From positions 1-38,204 of the forward strand of contig JBKJTP010000227.1 in NCBI GenBank assembly GCA_046590195.1: a stretch of DNA of 38,204 nt. The letters run 5' to 3'. The notes under the pieces are model-generated. The model searched no databases. It was not told where the DNA came from and saw nothing but the letters and a program-made list of their open reading frames with translations. Within the stretch, counting starts at the first letter, position 1. The number at the start of each line of letters is the position of its first letter. Positions 24,212 through 32,698 of the stretch are shown in pieces. This DNA comes from JBKJTP01 sp046590195. GTDB taxonomy: Bacteria > Bacteroidota > Ignavibacteria > Palsa-1295. The position numbers and the translations under genes are program-made.

Positions 24212-25466
24212 TCTTCTACTGCTTTTGGTGCTCTCAGTCTCGTCCTGTGGCAAGAAGGACGAAGCTTCTAGTGGCAAAACGCCGATCAAGCTTGTGCACT
24301 TCTATGTTGATCAGAAAGAGCTGTGGAAATCCGTCGCTGAGGATTTTGAGATCGCGCATCCGGAGTATGACGTGACCGTCGAAGCGGTACCATTCGGCGT
24401 GTACACGACAAAAATACAGGCTGCGGCCGCGACCGGCTCTGCACTTGGCGATGTGGTGCTGATCGATGACTGGTTCGCGCAGGAGCTCTTCAAACGCGAT
24501 TATACGATCGCTCTTGACGAGTACTTCAAGCGCGACTTGAAGGAGTCTGACTTTTTCACGCAGTTCTTTCAGGTATGGCGCAAAGGTAATCAAGCATCAG
24601 CACAACTGATGGCAATGCCGGCGTGTGGTGGAGTCACTGCATTATTCTATAACAAAGATCTCTTTGATGCTGCCGGTGTAATGTGTCCTGATTCGACATG
24701 GACCTACGACACTATGCTCGAAGCGGCAAAGAAACTTACGAACAGCACTGGCGCCATAAAGCAATGGGGCTTTATCTGCGATTACGGTAACTCCACAGGT
24801 ATTGATACCTATATTTATTCTAACGGCGGCAGCATTCTAACCGCCGATCTGAAAAGCAGCGGGCTGCTCACACCGCAGAGCAAGCAAGCAGTTCAGTCCT
24901 ACGTTGATCTGGTGCGCACACATGGCGTCATGCCTACTCCCGATCCGTCGCAGAGTCTCGGGCAGAAGTTCATGCAGGGCAAGGTTGCAATGATGCTGAA
25001 CTTCGATGTTGCGAAGCAGGAGCTTGCACGCGCGCCGTTCAAGTGGGAGATCGCGGTTCCGCCACGCGGTGCAGCAGGCATGATGTCAAGGCAGAACGGT
25101 CAGGCATTCGGCATCGCAAAGAGCGCAAAAGACCCGGCCGCTGCATGGGAATTGATCAAACACATCGTCACGCTACCAAACAAGAAGGGTGTGAACGAGC
25201 TGTTCAGCACGGCGATGCCACTGTATAAGCCGCTGGCAGAGTCACCAGAGTATCTGGAAGGCGCGCCGAAGTGCGATCGTCGTGCATTGCTCCGCATTAA
25301 TGAGGGCAAGGTATTCAATCTGATCACTCCAGGTTGGCAGGAGTGGCGCGATCATGCGTTCATTCCGGGTATGCAGGAGATGCTCTCGGGCAGACTCTCC
25401 GTTGAGGAAGGACTTGCGCAGATCTCTCGCAAGATCGATCAAGTACTAAAAGACCGAGCAAACTAA
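24186..25466 (+). CDS. ABC transporter sugar-type substrate-binding lipoprotein
   Basis: This is an extracellular solute-binding protein of the MalE/UgpB type (family 1), predicted to be lipid-anchored and to deliver a solute to the two permeases encoded downstream. The signal is short (M-R-L-A then a Leu-rich core, lipobox V-S-S-C; Cys21 from the start used here). Body features include a binding-protein hinge and G-K-V-A-M-M-L-N-F at the domain boundary. The frame is open from 24087, but that adds 33 residues ahead of the signal. I use the ATG at 24186; the ATG at 24198 is equally good. Either start lies inside the end of the C-N hydrolase gene. Confidence 0.9.
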   Translation: MTRTMRLASLLLLLVLSVSSCGKKDEASSGKTPIKLVHFYVDQKELWKSVAEDFEIAHPEYDVTVEAVPFGVYTTKIQAAAATGSALGDVVLIDDWFAQELFKRDYTIALDEYFKRDLKESDFFTQFFQVWRKGNQASAQLMAMPACGGVTALFYNKDLFDAAGVMCPDSTWTYDTMLEAAKKLTNSTGAIKQWGFICDYGNSTGIDTYIYSNGGSILTADLKSSGLLTPQSKQAVQSYVDLVRTHGVMPTPDPSQSLGQKFMQGKVAMMLNFDVAKQELARAPFKWEIAVPPRGAAGMMSRQNGQAFGIAKSAKDPAAAWELIKHIVTLPNKKGVNELFSTAMPLYKPLAESPEYLEGAPKCDRRALLRINEGKVFNLITPGWQEWRDHAFIPGMQEMLSGRLSVEEGLAQISRKIDQVLKDRAN

Positions 25467-26374
25467 TGGTGCGCATTGGGATCGAAGGTGCTGACACCTC
25501 GCATGTGCGGCTCTTTACAGCAGCATTCGAAGAGGCTCGACTTGGACGCGTTTCAACGATCCGAAGCGATCGCTCTATTCGTACTGAGGGCGTCATCGAT
25601 GCGTTCGCTGAGGAGCATGCACTCACACTCTGCGACTCGGACCATCCATTCATTGACACGATCGACGCAGTGCTGTTGCTCGGGGTCGATTGGAATGCGC
25701 ACATCGATCGAGCACTGAGCTACTTACCGCTGGATAAGCGAATTTTCATCGATAAGCCCGTAGCTGGCAGTTTCACTGATCTCGTCCGCTTGCGCGAATT
25801 GATCATCAAGTATCCCGGCAAGATCTTCGGTGGCTCGGCTCTTCCTCATCATGCGAACTTCATCGATTTTCTTGAGAGATTTAGATCATCTACATTGAAG
25901 GACTCGGCAGAAGTCGAGGTCTTCGGATCCATGGACAGCTATTTCATGGCATCGCACTCTTACGATCTCGCCTCTTCGATCCTGGGTGATGTGAAGGACG
26001 CGGTTGTGCAGTGGGGGGATCATATCAAGATCCATTCAGCGGTCGGTAGTCGCGAGACGACCATCGCACTTCGCCAGGCTCCCGCGGCTGCTGAGCATCC
26101 GTGGTCCATCCAGGCTAGGGTCGGAGATCTGCTCTTGCAATGCTCCTTTCCCCTAGAGGGCATTTATGATGGGCTGCTTCATGCGCTCAGTGAGCATCTT
26201 GTCCATGGTTCGCCTTGGTCTCCTGGGATCAGCATTGACCTGGCGTTGGCTGCTGAGCGTTCCGGCCAAACGGGTCAGCCCGTCTCCATCCTCGAACTCG
26301 ACCTTGGTGACATGATCCCCTCTGAGACCTTCGTGGCTGAATATCGCTCCCGCTTAGGCGACCGACCGCTCTAG
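25466..26374 (+). CDS. Second Gfo/Idh/MocA-like protein, atypical Rossmann motif
   Basis: This 302-residue protein resembles Gfo/Idh/MocA enzymes. The signature is I-F-I-D-K-P-V-A (Asp96-Lys97-Pro98, where E-K-P is usual), and H-S-Y-D-L-A-S at about 169-175 could be the substrate motif. The nucleotide loop is I-G-I-E-G-A-D-T-S-H-V (4-14) rather than G-x-G-x-x-G; a D-T-S-H motif here marks a divergent branch of the family. It may use cofactor differently or act as a non-redox partner. The ATG shares one base with the previous TAA. A 51-base gap follows, the largest in the operon. Confidence 0.8.
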   Translation: MVRIGIEGADTSHVRLFTAAFEEARLGRVSTIRSDRSIRTEGVIDAFAEEHALTLCDSDHPFIDTIDAVLLLGVDWNAHIDRALSYLPLDKRIFIDKPVAGSFTDLVRLRELIIKYPGKIFGGSALPHHANFIDFLERFRSSTLKDSAEVEVFGSMDSYFMASHSYDLASSILGDVKDAVVQWGDHIKIHSAVGSRETTIALRQAPAAAEHPWSIQARVGDLLLQCSFPLEGIYDGLLHALSEHLVHGSPWSPGISIDLALAAERSGQTGQPVSILELDLGDMIPSETFVAEYRSRLGDRPL

Positions 26375-26425
26375 AACTTCGTTCTCGCGCTCGGACTGGA
26401 TTCGCTTGTTAGATTTGCACCACAA

Positions 26426-27295
26426 ATGCGCAAGCGGTTCTCCAAGTCTTTCACGCCGTATCTCTATCTCGCACCGGTCCTCATCGGGCTATCGGTGTTT
26501 ACGGTCGGTCCGATCCTGAGCTCCTTCTTCCTGTCGTTCACCGATTATGAGCTTGGGTTGAAGGCGACTTGGGTTGGCACGGAGAACTATGCAAAGCTGG
26601 CAGCATCGGAGGTCTTTCTGCAAAGTGTGAAGAACACCCTGCTCTATGTGGTGCTCTATGTGCCGCTCGCTGTTGTATTTTCCTTCATGCTTGCAATGTT
26701 GGTTCAAGGCAAGCTCCGAGGGCGCGCGTTCTTTCGAACGGTGTTCTTCCTGCCGGTCGTCACGAGCATGGTCGCCGCTGCACTCATCTGGGGATGGCTG
26801 TATCATCCTGATGTCGGACTCCTCAATTATGTACTCTCATCGCTTGGCATCGTTGGCCCGCGTTGGCTTGAGGATCCCGATACCGCGCTGAGCGCACTCG
26901 TCATCGTAGGCGTGTGGAAGAACGCGGGCTACAACATGCTGATCTTTCTTGCAGGCTTGAGCGGCATCTCGAATGAGGTGATCGAAGCTGCAAGGCTGGA
27001 AGGTGCAACTGTCCTGCAGCGTGTCAGGCATATTCTTGTGCCAATGCTCCTGCCAGTGATCTTCTTCGTCACGGTGATCACCACGATCAGCGCATTCCAG
27101 ATCTTCGAGCAGACCTATATGCTTACGCGCGGCGGTCCGGCAAACTCCACACTCACGCTCAGCTACTACATCTGGCAGATGGCGTTCCAGTTTTTCGACA
27201 TGGGTCTGGCAAGCGCGATGGCCTATGTGCTATTCGCGATACTCGCGGTGCTGACGGCAGTGCAATTTCAGGTTCGCAAACGAGCCGCAGCATGA
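26426..27295 (+). CDS. ABC sugar transporter permease, MalF/UgpA type
   Basis: This 289-residue inner-membrane permease has six hydrophobic helices. Y-L-Y-L-A-P-V-L-I at the start of helix 1 is typical of the MalF/UgpA class. The cytoplasmic EAA loop E-A-A-R-L-E-G-A-T (187-195), followed by R-H-I-L-V-P-M-L, is the docking site for the ABC ATPase. It forms a heterodimer with the next gene product. The 51-base gap before it (26375-26425) shows no clear promoter. Its stop overlaps the next start by four bases (ATGA). Confidence 0.95.
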   Translation: MRKRFSKSFTPYLYLAPVLIGLSVFTVGPILSSFFLSFTDYELGLKATWVGTENYAKLAASEVFLQSVKNTLLYVVLYVPLAVVFSFMLAMLVQGKLRGRAFFRTVFFLPVVTSMVAAALIWGWLYHPDVGLLNYVLSSLGIVGPRWLEDPDTALSALVIVGVWKNAGYNMLIFLAGLSGISNEVIEAARLEGATVLQRVRHILVPMLLPVIFFVTVITTISAFQIFEQTYMLTRGGPANSTLTLSYYIWQMAFQFFDMGLASAMAYVLFAILAVLTAVQFQVRKRAAA

Positions 27296-28125
27296 AGAGA
27301 GTAATGCTCTATCTCTCGCTCGCGGGATTGTCGCTGGTAATGCTAGTGCCATTTCTTTGGATGGCGTTGGCGGCATTAAAGGATCCGGCACAACTGATGC
27401 AGGTGCCACCCGATCTGAAACCATGGCCGCTCTCACTCACATCGTTCAGCGAGATGAGCGACGTCATGCCAGTCGGTCTCTTCTTCTGGAATTCGGTCAA
27501 GATCTCGGTGCTGGGGACCTTGGGTGAGTTGTTCGCAGCATCGCTTGCGGCGTATGCCTTTGCGAAGATGGAATTTCGAGGGAAGAAAGTGCTCTATGCG
27601 GTGCTAATTGCCACGCTGATGATCCCATTCCAGGTCACGATGGTACCGGTTTTCGTCGTGATGAACTGGCTGGGCTGGAATGACACACACGCTGCACTCA
27701 TCGTACCACACTTCTTCGGTGGCGCATTCGCTTCGGCGGCGTTTGGGATCTTCATGCTGCGCTCATTCTTTGAGGAAATACCACGAGAACTCGAAGACGC
27801 TGCACGCATCGACGGGGCCGGGCACTTCGCGATCTTTGTAAAGGTCATTCTCCCGCTGGCCCGACCTGCGCTTGCCGTCTTGGCGCTGTTCGTCTTCATG
27901 GGCATCTGGAATGACCTCCTCGGACCGGTCCTGTTCCTTTCGAGCGAGGAGCTGATGCCGCTGCCTTACGGACTCGCGGCACTCCAAACCGCGGCGCAGC
28001 ATATGTCTCGGTACGATATTCTTATGGCTGGGACGCTCGTAAGCGTGCTGCCTGTTGTTATACTCTACGTCGTAGCACAAAAGCAGATCACCGAGGCCTT
28101 CATGCAGGCTGGACTTAAGGGTTAA
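27292..28125 (+). CDS. ABC sugar transporter permease, MalG/UgpE type
   Basis: This 277-residue inner-membrane permease has six helices. The EAA loop reads E-D-A-A-R-I-D-G-A-G (168-177), as in MalG/UgpE proteins, followed by F-V-K-V-I-L-P-L-A-R-P. P-F-L-W-M near helix 1 and the A-Y-A-F-A-K-M motif (87-93) are also typical. With the upstream permease and binding lipoprotein it forms an import system lacking only its ATPase, which is not in this window. Confidence 0.95.
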   Translation: MKRVMLYLSLAGLSLVMLVPFLWMALAALKDPAQLMQVPPDLKPWPLSLTSFSEMSDVMPVGLFFWNSVKISVLGTLGELFAASLAAYAFAKMEFRGKKVLYAVLIATLMIPFQVTMVPVFVVMNWLGWNDTHAALIVPHFFGGAFASAAFGIFMLRSFFEEIPRELEDAARIDGAGHFAIFVKVILPLARPALAVLALFVFMGIWNDLLGPVLFLSSEELMPLPYGLAALQTAAQHMSRYDILMAGTLVSVLPVVILYVVAQKQITEAFMQAGLKG

Positions 28126-28138
28126 AACTAATAGAATT

Positions 28139-29254
28139 GTGGCACGAGTTGAACTTGAAGTTGAAAAGGTAGTACTGCGCAATGTGCAGATCCCGCTCGT
28201 CGAACCGTTTCGCATTTCGAATGGCGAAGTGAGCACAAAGGAATCGATCGTGATCGAGCTTCACGCGAAAGATGGCATTGGCTACGGTGAAGCGAGCCCC
28301 ATGACCGGCACATTCTATTCGAAAGAGACGCCTGAGTCTACGATGACGGCACTCGTAAATGATCTTGTGCCAGATCTTCTTAGCCGTGCGGTTCGCAGCC
28401 CGGTCGATTATGCACATGAACTCAATAGCTATGGCAAGGAAGCCTTTGCAAGGGCCGGCATGGAAGGTGCGATCTGGGATCTCACTTCGCAGCGTCTCGG
28501 GACTTCTATCTCCGGACTTATCGCGCCGAGCAACGCACCGATCCTTTCGGGTCTCGCGGTCGGCATTTACGATACGATACCTGAGTTGCTAGCCACGATC
28601 GAGCGCGAGCTCAAGAGCGGATACAAGCGGGTCAAGATCAAGATCATGCCAGGTTGGGACATTGAGCCACTTCGTGCAGTGCGAGAGAAGTTCGGTGACA
28701 TCGCGCTGATGGTCGATGCCAATGCTGCATATAATCTTGCAGATCACATTCGCATCCTGCATGATCTCGACACATTCGATCTGTTGATGATCGAGCAACC
28801 ACTCTCGCATGATGCATACATCGAAATGTCATATCTGACGCGCGAGCTCAAGACGCCGATCTGTGCTGATGAATCGGCGGATAGCATGGAGTCCTTCGGA
28901 CAGATCCTCTATCATCGCTCGGCGCAGGTCATTAACATTAAAGTGCAGCGGCTCGGTGGATTATGGAATGCGAAAGAGATGCACGATCGAGCAGTTGGTG
29001 CTGGAATTGAGTGCTGGCTCGGGACGATGCCGGAGCTCGGTATAGCAAGCGTGCAATCGCTCGCGATCGCATCGATGCGTGGCATGGTCTATCCAACCGA
29101 CGTGGAAGCCTCCGACCGTTGGTACGTCGATGACATCATCACACCCAGGATCGAGGTGCAGGATGGTATCATCGAGATCCCACAGGGAGGCTACAAGGTT
29201 GATACAGAAAAGCTTGAGCGATACACTGTGAACTCACAGACGTTCACACGGTGA
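28139..29254 (+). CDS. Enolase-superfamily enzyme, N-succinylamino acid racemase / o-succinylbenzoate synthase type
   Basis: This 371-residue enzyme belongs to the NSAR/OSBS branch of the enolase superfamily. It abstracts an alpha proton from a carboxylate with Mg2+. The residues are all present: K-I-K (Lys166, Lys168), metal ligands Asp193 (M-V-D-A-N), Glu219 (M-I-E-Q-P) and Asp244 (C-A-D-E-S), and the opposite Lys268 (N-I-K-V-Q-R-L-G-G). I-K-I-M-P-G-W-D-I-E-P-L is close to the NSAR consensus. No other menaquinone gene is nearby, so an N-acylamino-acid racemase/epimerase is likelier here than MenC. The start is GTG, 13 bases after the permease. Confidence 0.85.
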   Translation: MARVELEVEKVVLRNVQIPLVEPFRISNGEVSTKESIVIELHAKDGIGYGEASPMTGTFYSKETPESTMTALVNDLVPDLLSRAVRSPVDYAHELNSYGKEAFARAGMEGAIWDLTSQRLGTSISGLIAPSNAPILSGLAVGIYDTIPELLATIERELKSGYKRVKIKIMPGWDIEPLRAVREKFGDIALMVDANAAYNLADHIRILHDLDTFDLLMIEQPLSHDAYIEMSYLTRELKTPICADESADSMESFGQILYHRSAQVINIKVQRLGGLWNAKEMHDRAVGAGIECWLGTMPELGIASVQSLAIASMRGMVYPTDVEASDRWYVDDIITPRIEVQDGIIEIPQGGYKVDTEKLERYTVNSQTFTR

Positions 29255-30207
29255 ACCGAGAAATCATAAATCGGTTGCGTCATGGGTTGGTACCGGCAGT
29301 GCCAGTGCCGTTCCTTGGCAGTGAGATTGATGTGGCGAGTCAACAGCGATACGCTGAGTGGATGGCCACACAAGCGATTGCGGGTGTTGCGGTCTGGGCG
29401 CATACTGGGCGAGGGCTTTATCTAAGCATTGAACAGCGCGAGCAGGTCCTCGCTTCATGGCGCAAAGCCCTGCCCGATAAGCTTATCATAGCTGGCGCTG
29501 GTGGGTCGAGAGAAGCACTCGATGATGTGAGCTACATTGCTTCAGCAATCGCGATGGCTAAGCAAGCAAGATCACTCGGAGCCGATGCGCTGCTTTGTTA
29601 TGCACCTGCGCGCTTTCGCGATCGCGATAAGGTCGATCGCGATCGGCTGATCTTTGAGTATCACGATGCATTAGCATCAATCGGGCTTCCACTGATCCTG
29701 TTCTATCTTTACGAAGCTGCCGGAGGCATCTCCTATTCAGAAGAAGCGCTGACTCACTTGCTCGGAATGGATCAAGTGATCGGCATCAAGATCGCGACGC
29801 TGGACTCGATCATGACGTATCAAAATATATCAGTGCTCTGTAAGAGAGTCGCTCCTGAGAAGCTTTTGATCACCGGTGAAGATCGCTTCCTGGGTTATTC
29901 CCTCATGTGTGGAGCGGACGCGGCATTGATCGGAATGGGAGCCGCATACACTAACCTCCAGTCGCAAGTCCTTGCAAGCTTTTATGGCAATGATCTCGGA
30001 CGGTTTCATTTGTTGAACGCAAAGATCGATCAACTTGCACAAGCTACATTCACGGTGCCGATGGAAGGATACATCGCGCGAATGACATATATCCTGAGCA
30101 AACAGGGTATCATCGGTCAAATGTCCTGGCGCGATCCATGGGGCCCAGCGATAGAGCAGTGCGAGCTCGATGCGATCGACAACCTGATGCCACTACTCGA
30201 AGCATGA
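29251..30207 (+). CDS. DapA/NAL-family Schiff-base aldolase
   Basis: This 318-residue class I aldolase/lyase is of the dihydrodipicolinate synthase/N-acetylneuraminate lyase family. Lys180 in G-I-K-I-A-T is the predicted Schiff-base residue. Tyr152 (F-Y-L-Y-E-A-A-G-G) is in the place of the catalytic Tyr, and H-T-G-R-G (51-55) replaces the usual T-T-G-E. The changes at both motifs suggest a substrate other than pyruvate plus aspartate semialdehyde. In context it may split a 2-keto-3-deoxy sugar acid or similar. The GTG start overlaps the previous TGA (GTGA). Confidence 0.87.
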   Translation: MNREIINRLRHGLVPAVPVPFLGSEIDVASQQRYAEWMATQAIAGVAVWAHTGRGLYLSIEQREQVLASWRKALPDKLIIAGAGGSREALDDVSYIASAIAMAKQARSLGADALLCYAPARFRDRDKVDRDRLIFEYHDALASIGLPLILFYLYEAAGGISYSEEALTHLLGMDQVIGIKIATLDSIMTYQNISVLCKRVAPEKLLITGEDRFLGYSLMCGADAALIGMGAAYTNLQSQVLASFYGNDLGRFHLLNAKIDQLAQATFTVPMEGYIARMTYILSKQGIIGQMSWRDPWGPAIEQCELDAIDNLMPLLEA

Positions 30208-31406
30208 ACTTCCAGTCTCAGCTTGAGGCTGATTTCGAGAGCTTTGCGGATGGCTTGCCAAAACCACTTGAGCAGTATGTGCTTGATGTTTACCGCATTT
30301 CGCTTGAGAGTATCTACGGCAAGCACAGGATAAAGAACCCCCTTGGTAAGGCTTCTGGACAACTTTCGCTCAATGCAAAGCAGATCGAGCGTGATGTTGA
30401 AGCAGGACTCGGATTTGTAGTGCTCAAGACGGTGATCGCTGAGGATGAGAATGGCGCTCAGTCCATGTCAGCATGGGCGACGCAGGACACGCACATGACG
30501 GTTGAAGAGATCATGGGCACTCGGCCTGACGTCACAGGCGAGCAAGGCTACACCGTAACATGGAAGGGACGTGGTTGGGGTGGCTCATTGCAGTCTTATC
30601 TCGATCTCTTTGAGCAATCTCTCGCTGCATGTGGCGATACGCTGATCGTACCATCTTGCAAGTACAATCTTCCGAAGCCGGAGGAGACCGAGTGGAAGAG
30701 ATCAGAGTATCGGCACACGAATTCTCAGTTAGAGAATGTTTGGCGCAAGCATTCAACGCTTGCGATGCCATTGGAGAAGGATTTCTCCCCTACGCTCGCC
30801 GGGGATGGCAATTTCTCTCGTGAGAAAGAGAATATCCTTCGTTGGCTGTCGGAGATCACCAACATCGTCAGAGGGAATGCGAATGATGTAAGTATTGGTC
30901 TCAAGATCTTTAACGCAGGCTTTGAGGATGACTTCCAGCTTGAGATGCTGCGAACGATCGAGCACTCCGCACCAGACCATATCATCTACGGCAACCGATT
31001 ATTCGATCCGAACAAGGTCTATGAGGGCAAGCAAGGCGTTGCTTATGGCGGCCCTGATCTTAGCTCACGGAATCTCTGGGCGCTGAACAAGACCCGGATG
31101 GGCGGTAACAGTTTGCAGGTCTCTGCGACCGGGAATATCGTTAACGGACAGGTGATGTTCGAATACCTGAAGCGGGGTTGCTCGAGTTTTCAGATGCATA
31201 CGCTTTTTCAGCTGCCTGATCGATACTTTTCTTCGCGCGGGCGCAACAAGACCGAGCGCGCAATGCACCACCTGCTCTTCCATCCTGTTACAGGGTTTCT
31301 AGCTCACATTCTTGCCGAGAAAGAGCGGCTCGGCTGGCGCGACGGCATCACTATTGGTGCAATGGCTGAGTACTATCGCGACTCTTACCAGATCAAGCAG
31401 ACATGA
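30204..31406 (+). CDS. Dihydroorotate-dehydrogenase-like FMN TIM-barrel protein
   Basis: This 400-residue protein resembles the DHOD/dihydropyrimidine dehydrogenase flavoprotein superfamily. It shows N-P-L-G-K-A-S-G-Q (45-53), G-F-V-V-L-K-T-V (70-77, the place of the FMN-contacting Lys), G-L-K-I-F-N-A-G (232-239), and S-A-T-G-N-I-V-N-G (307-315), matching the FMN-phosphate loop. It is longer than DHOD and has insertions. Pyrimidine synthesis is unlikely from the context. It probably oxidises or reduces a C-C or C-N bond in the operon's own pathway. I use the ATG at 30204, which overlaps the previous TGA; the frame extends 22 codons further upstream inside the aldolase gene. Confidence 0.75.
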   Translation: MNFQSQLEADFESFADGLPKPLEQYVLDVYRISLESIYGKHRIKNPLGKASGQLSLNAKQIERDVEAGLGFVVLKTVIAEDENGAQSMSAWATQDTHMTVEEIMGTRPDVTGEQGYTVTWKGRGWGGSLQSYLDLFEQSLAACGDTLIVPSCKYNLPKPEETEWKRSEYRHTNSQLENVWRKHSTLAMPLEKDFSPTLAGDGNFSREKENILRWLSEITNIVRGNANDVSIGLKIFNAGFEDDFQLEMLRTIEHSAPDHIIYGNRLFDPNKVYEGKQGVAYGGPDLSSRNLWALNKTRMGGNSLQVSATGNIVNGQVMFEYLKRGCSSFQMHTLFQLPDRYFSSRGRNKTERAMHHLLFHPVTGFLAHILAEKERLGWRDGITIGAMAEYYRDSYQIKQT

Positions 31407-32698
31407 ATACCTTACAGCAGATCACTTACAGCGACACATCGGATCAAGGCTCGCAGATGGCTTCGACACTCGTGGGCAGCGAGATCCTGAAGATCGCTGG
31501 CGACATCCGTGCGATGGTTGCGCAAGGTAAGACGATCTGTAATCTTACGGTCGGTGATTTCTCGCCGAAGCTATTCCCCATTCCGGAATTACTTCGTACT
31601 TCAATACATGAAGCGCTCGATAGCGGCGAGACAAATTATCCGCCATCTGACGGGACGCCTCAATTGCGCAAAGCGATCCGCGATTTCTACGAGCGCCGCT
31701 TAGGGCTCGATGTGCCAGTTGAGAGCATCGTTGTTACTGGAGGCGCACGCCCTGCGATCTATGCAGCGTATCGCTCGCTCGTCGATCCTCACGAAGCGGT
31801 AGTCTATCCTGTGCCGAGCTGGAACAACAATCATTACGTGCATCTGAGCAGCACCGTCGGCGTGCCGATCCAATGTTCGGCTGAGAATGCATTCTTGCCA
31901 TCACGTGCTGATCTTTCGCCGGTCCTGCGAACAGCACGCATGTTGTCACTTTGCTCTCCACTGAATCCGACAGGTACAGCATTTACGGAATCTACTCTTC
32001 GCGGCATTTGCGAGGCAGTGCTTGAGGAGAATGATCGCCGTAAGAGCACGGACGATCGGCCACTCTATCTAGCATACGATCAAGTCTACTGGATGTTAAC
32101 GTTCGGAGATGTTCACCATCATCATCCGCTCGAACTCTATCCAGAGCTTGCAGATGTGACGATCTATATCGATGGCATTTCAAAGTGGTTCGCATCAACT
32201 GGGCTCAGGGTTGGATGGTTGATGGCACCGCCACATCTTGCTGCCAAAATGTCAAATGTGCTTGGTCATGTTGGAGCGTGGGCGCCAAGGCCTGAGCAGA
32301 TAGCGACAGCGAAGCTGCTCGCTAATGATGCGGCGATCGATGCCTATCATGCAACGATGATCCCACAGATCGAAATGCGGTTGCGCGCGCTATACGACGG
32401 CTTTGAGGCGATGAAGCAACGCGGACTTCCTGTCGATTCTATTACGCCGATGGGTGCGATCTATCTCACCGCGCGGTTCAACTTGATCGGGAAGAAAGCT
32501 GGAGATAGGACGCTCAGTACCAACGAACACGTTCGCAAGTACTTGCTCGAAGAAGCTGGTATTGCGATCATACCATTTCAGGCCTTTGGTACCTGGGAGA
32601 ACGATGGCTGGTTCAGGCTATCCGTCGGTGCAGTATCGATGGAAGAGATCGCGAGTGCACTCCCGCGTATCGAAGCCGCGATCAGCAAATTGGCTTAA
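31403..32698 (+). CDS. Class I/II PLP-dependent aminotransferase
   Basis: This 431-residue fold-type I aminotransferase is similar to the aspartate aminotransferase family. PLP contacts are present: Asn188 in S-P-L-N-P-T-G-T, Asp226/Tyr229 in Y-D-Q-V-Y, the Schiff-base Lys261 in G-I-S-K-W-F-A-S-T-G-L-R-V-G-W, and a late F-R-L-S-V-G carrying the carboxylate-binding Arg. It likely adds or removes the amino group of a pathway keto/amino acid. The ATG overlaps the previous TGA. Its TAA overlaps the pgi stop on the other strand within TTAA. Confidence 0.92.
   Translation: MNTLQQITYSDTSDQGSQMASTLVGSEILKIAGDIRAMVAQGKTICNLTVGDFSPKLFPIPELLRTSIHEALDSGETNYPPSDGTPQLRKAIRDFYERRLGLDVPVESIVVTGGARPAIYAAYRSLVDPHEAVVYPVPSWNNNHYVHLSSTVGVPIQCSAENAFLPSRADLSPVLRTARMLSLCSPLNPTGTAFTESTLRGICEAVLEENDRRKSTDDRPLYLAYDQVYWMLTFGDVHHHHPLELYPELADVTIYIDGISKWFASTGLRVGWLMAPPHLAAKMSNVLGHVGAWAPRPEQIATAKLLANDAAIDAYHATMIPQIEMRLRALYDGFEAMKQRGLPVDSITPMGAIYLTARFNLIGKKAGDRTLSTNEHVRKYLLEEAGIAIIPFQAFGTWENDGWFRLSVGAVSMEEIASALPRIEAAISKLA

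Larger units (their letters stand above)
17525..32698 (+). other. Putative 12-gene operon for uptake and breakdown of an unknown glycoside/amino compound
   Basis: Twelve plus-strand genes run without interruption. Nine of the eleven junctions overlap by 1-4 bases, or by up to 26 bases at the binding-protein start; the other two gaps are 51 and 13 bases. This implies one transcript with coupled translation. The set combines an importer (minus ATPase) with hydrolases, two oxidoreductases, a flavoprotein, a racemase-type enolase, an aldolase and an aminotransferase. The unity of the operon is seen; the pathway is inference. Confidence 0.75.

Noticed and set aside
28139..29254. Calling the enolase-superfamily gene menC (menaquinone synthesis)
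   Set aside because: Sequence alone cannot separate OSBS from NSAR. The operon context is transport and catabolism and no other men gene is present, so no symbol was given.
30204..31406. Calling the flavoprotein pyrD
   Set aside because: Only the barrel and FMN-loop pattern match. The protein is longer, has insertions, and lies in a catabolic operon without pyrimidine genes.
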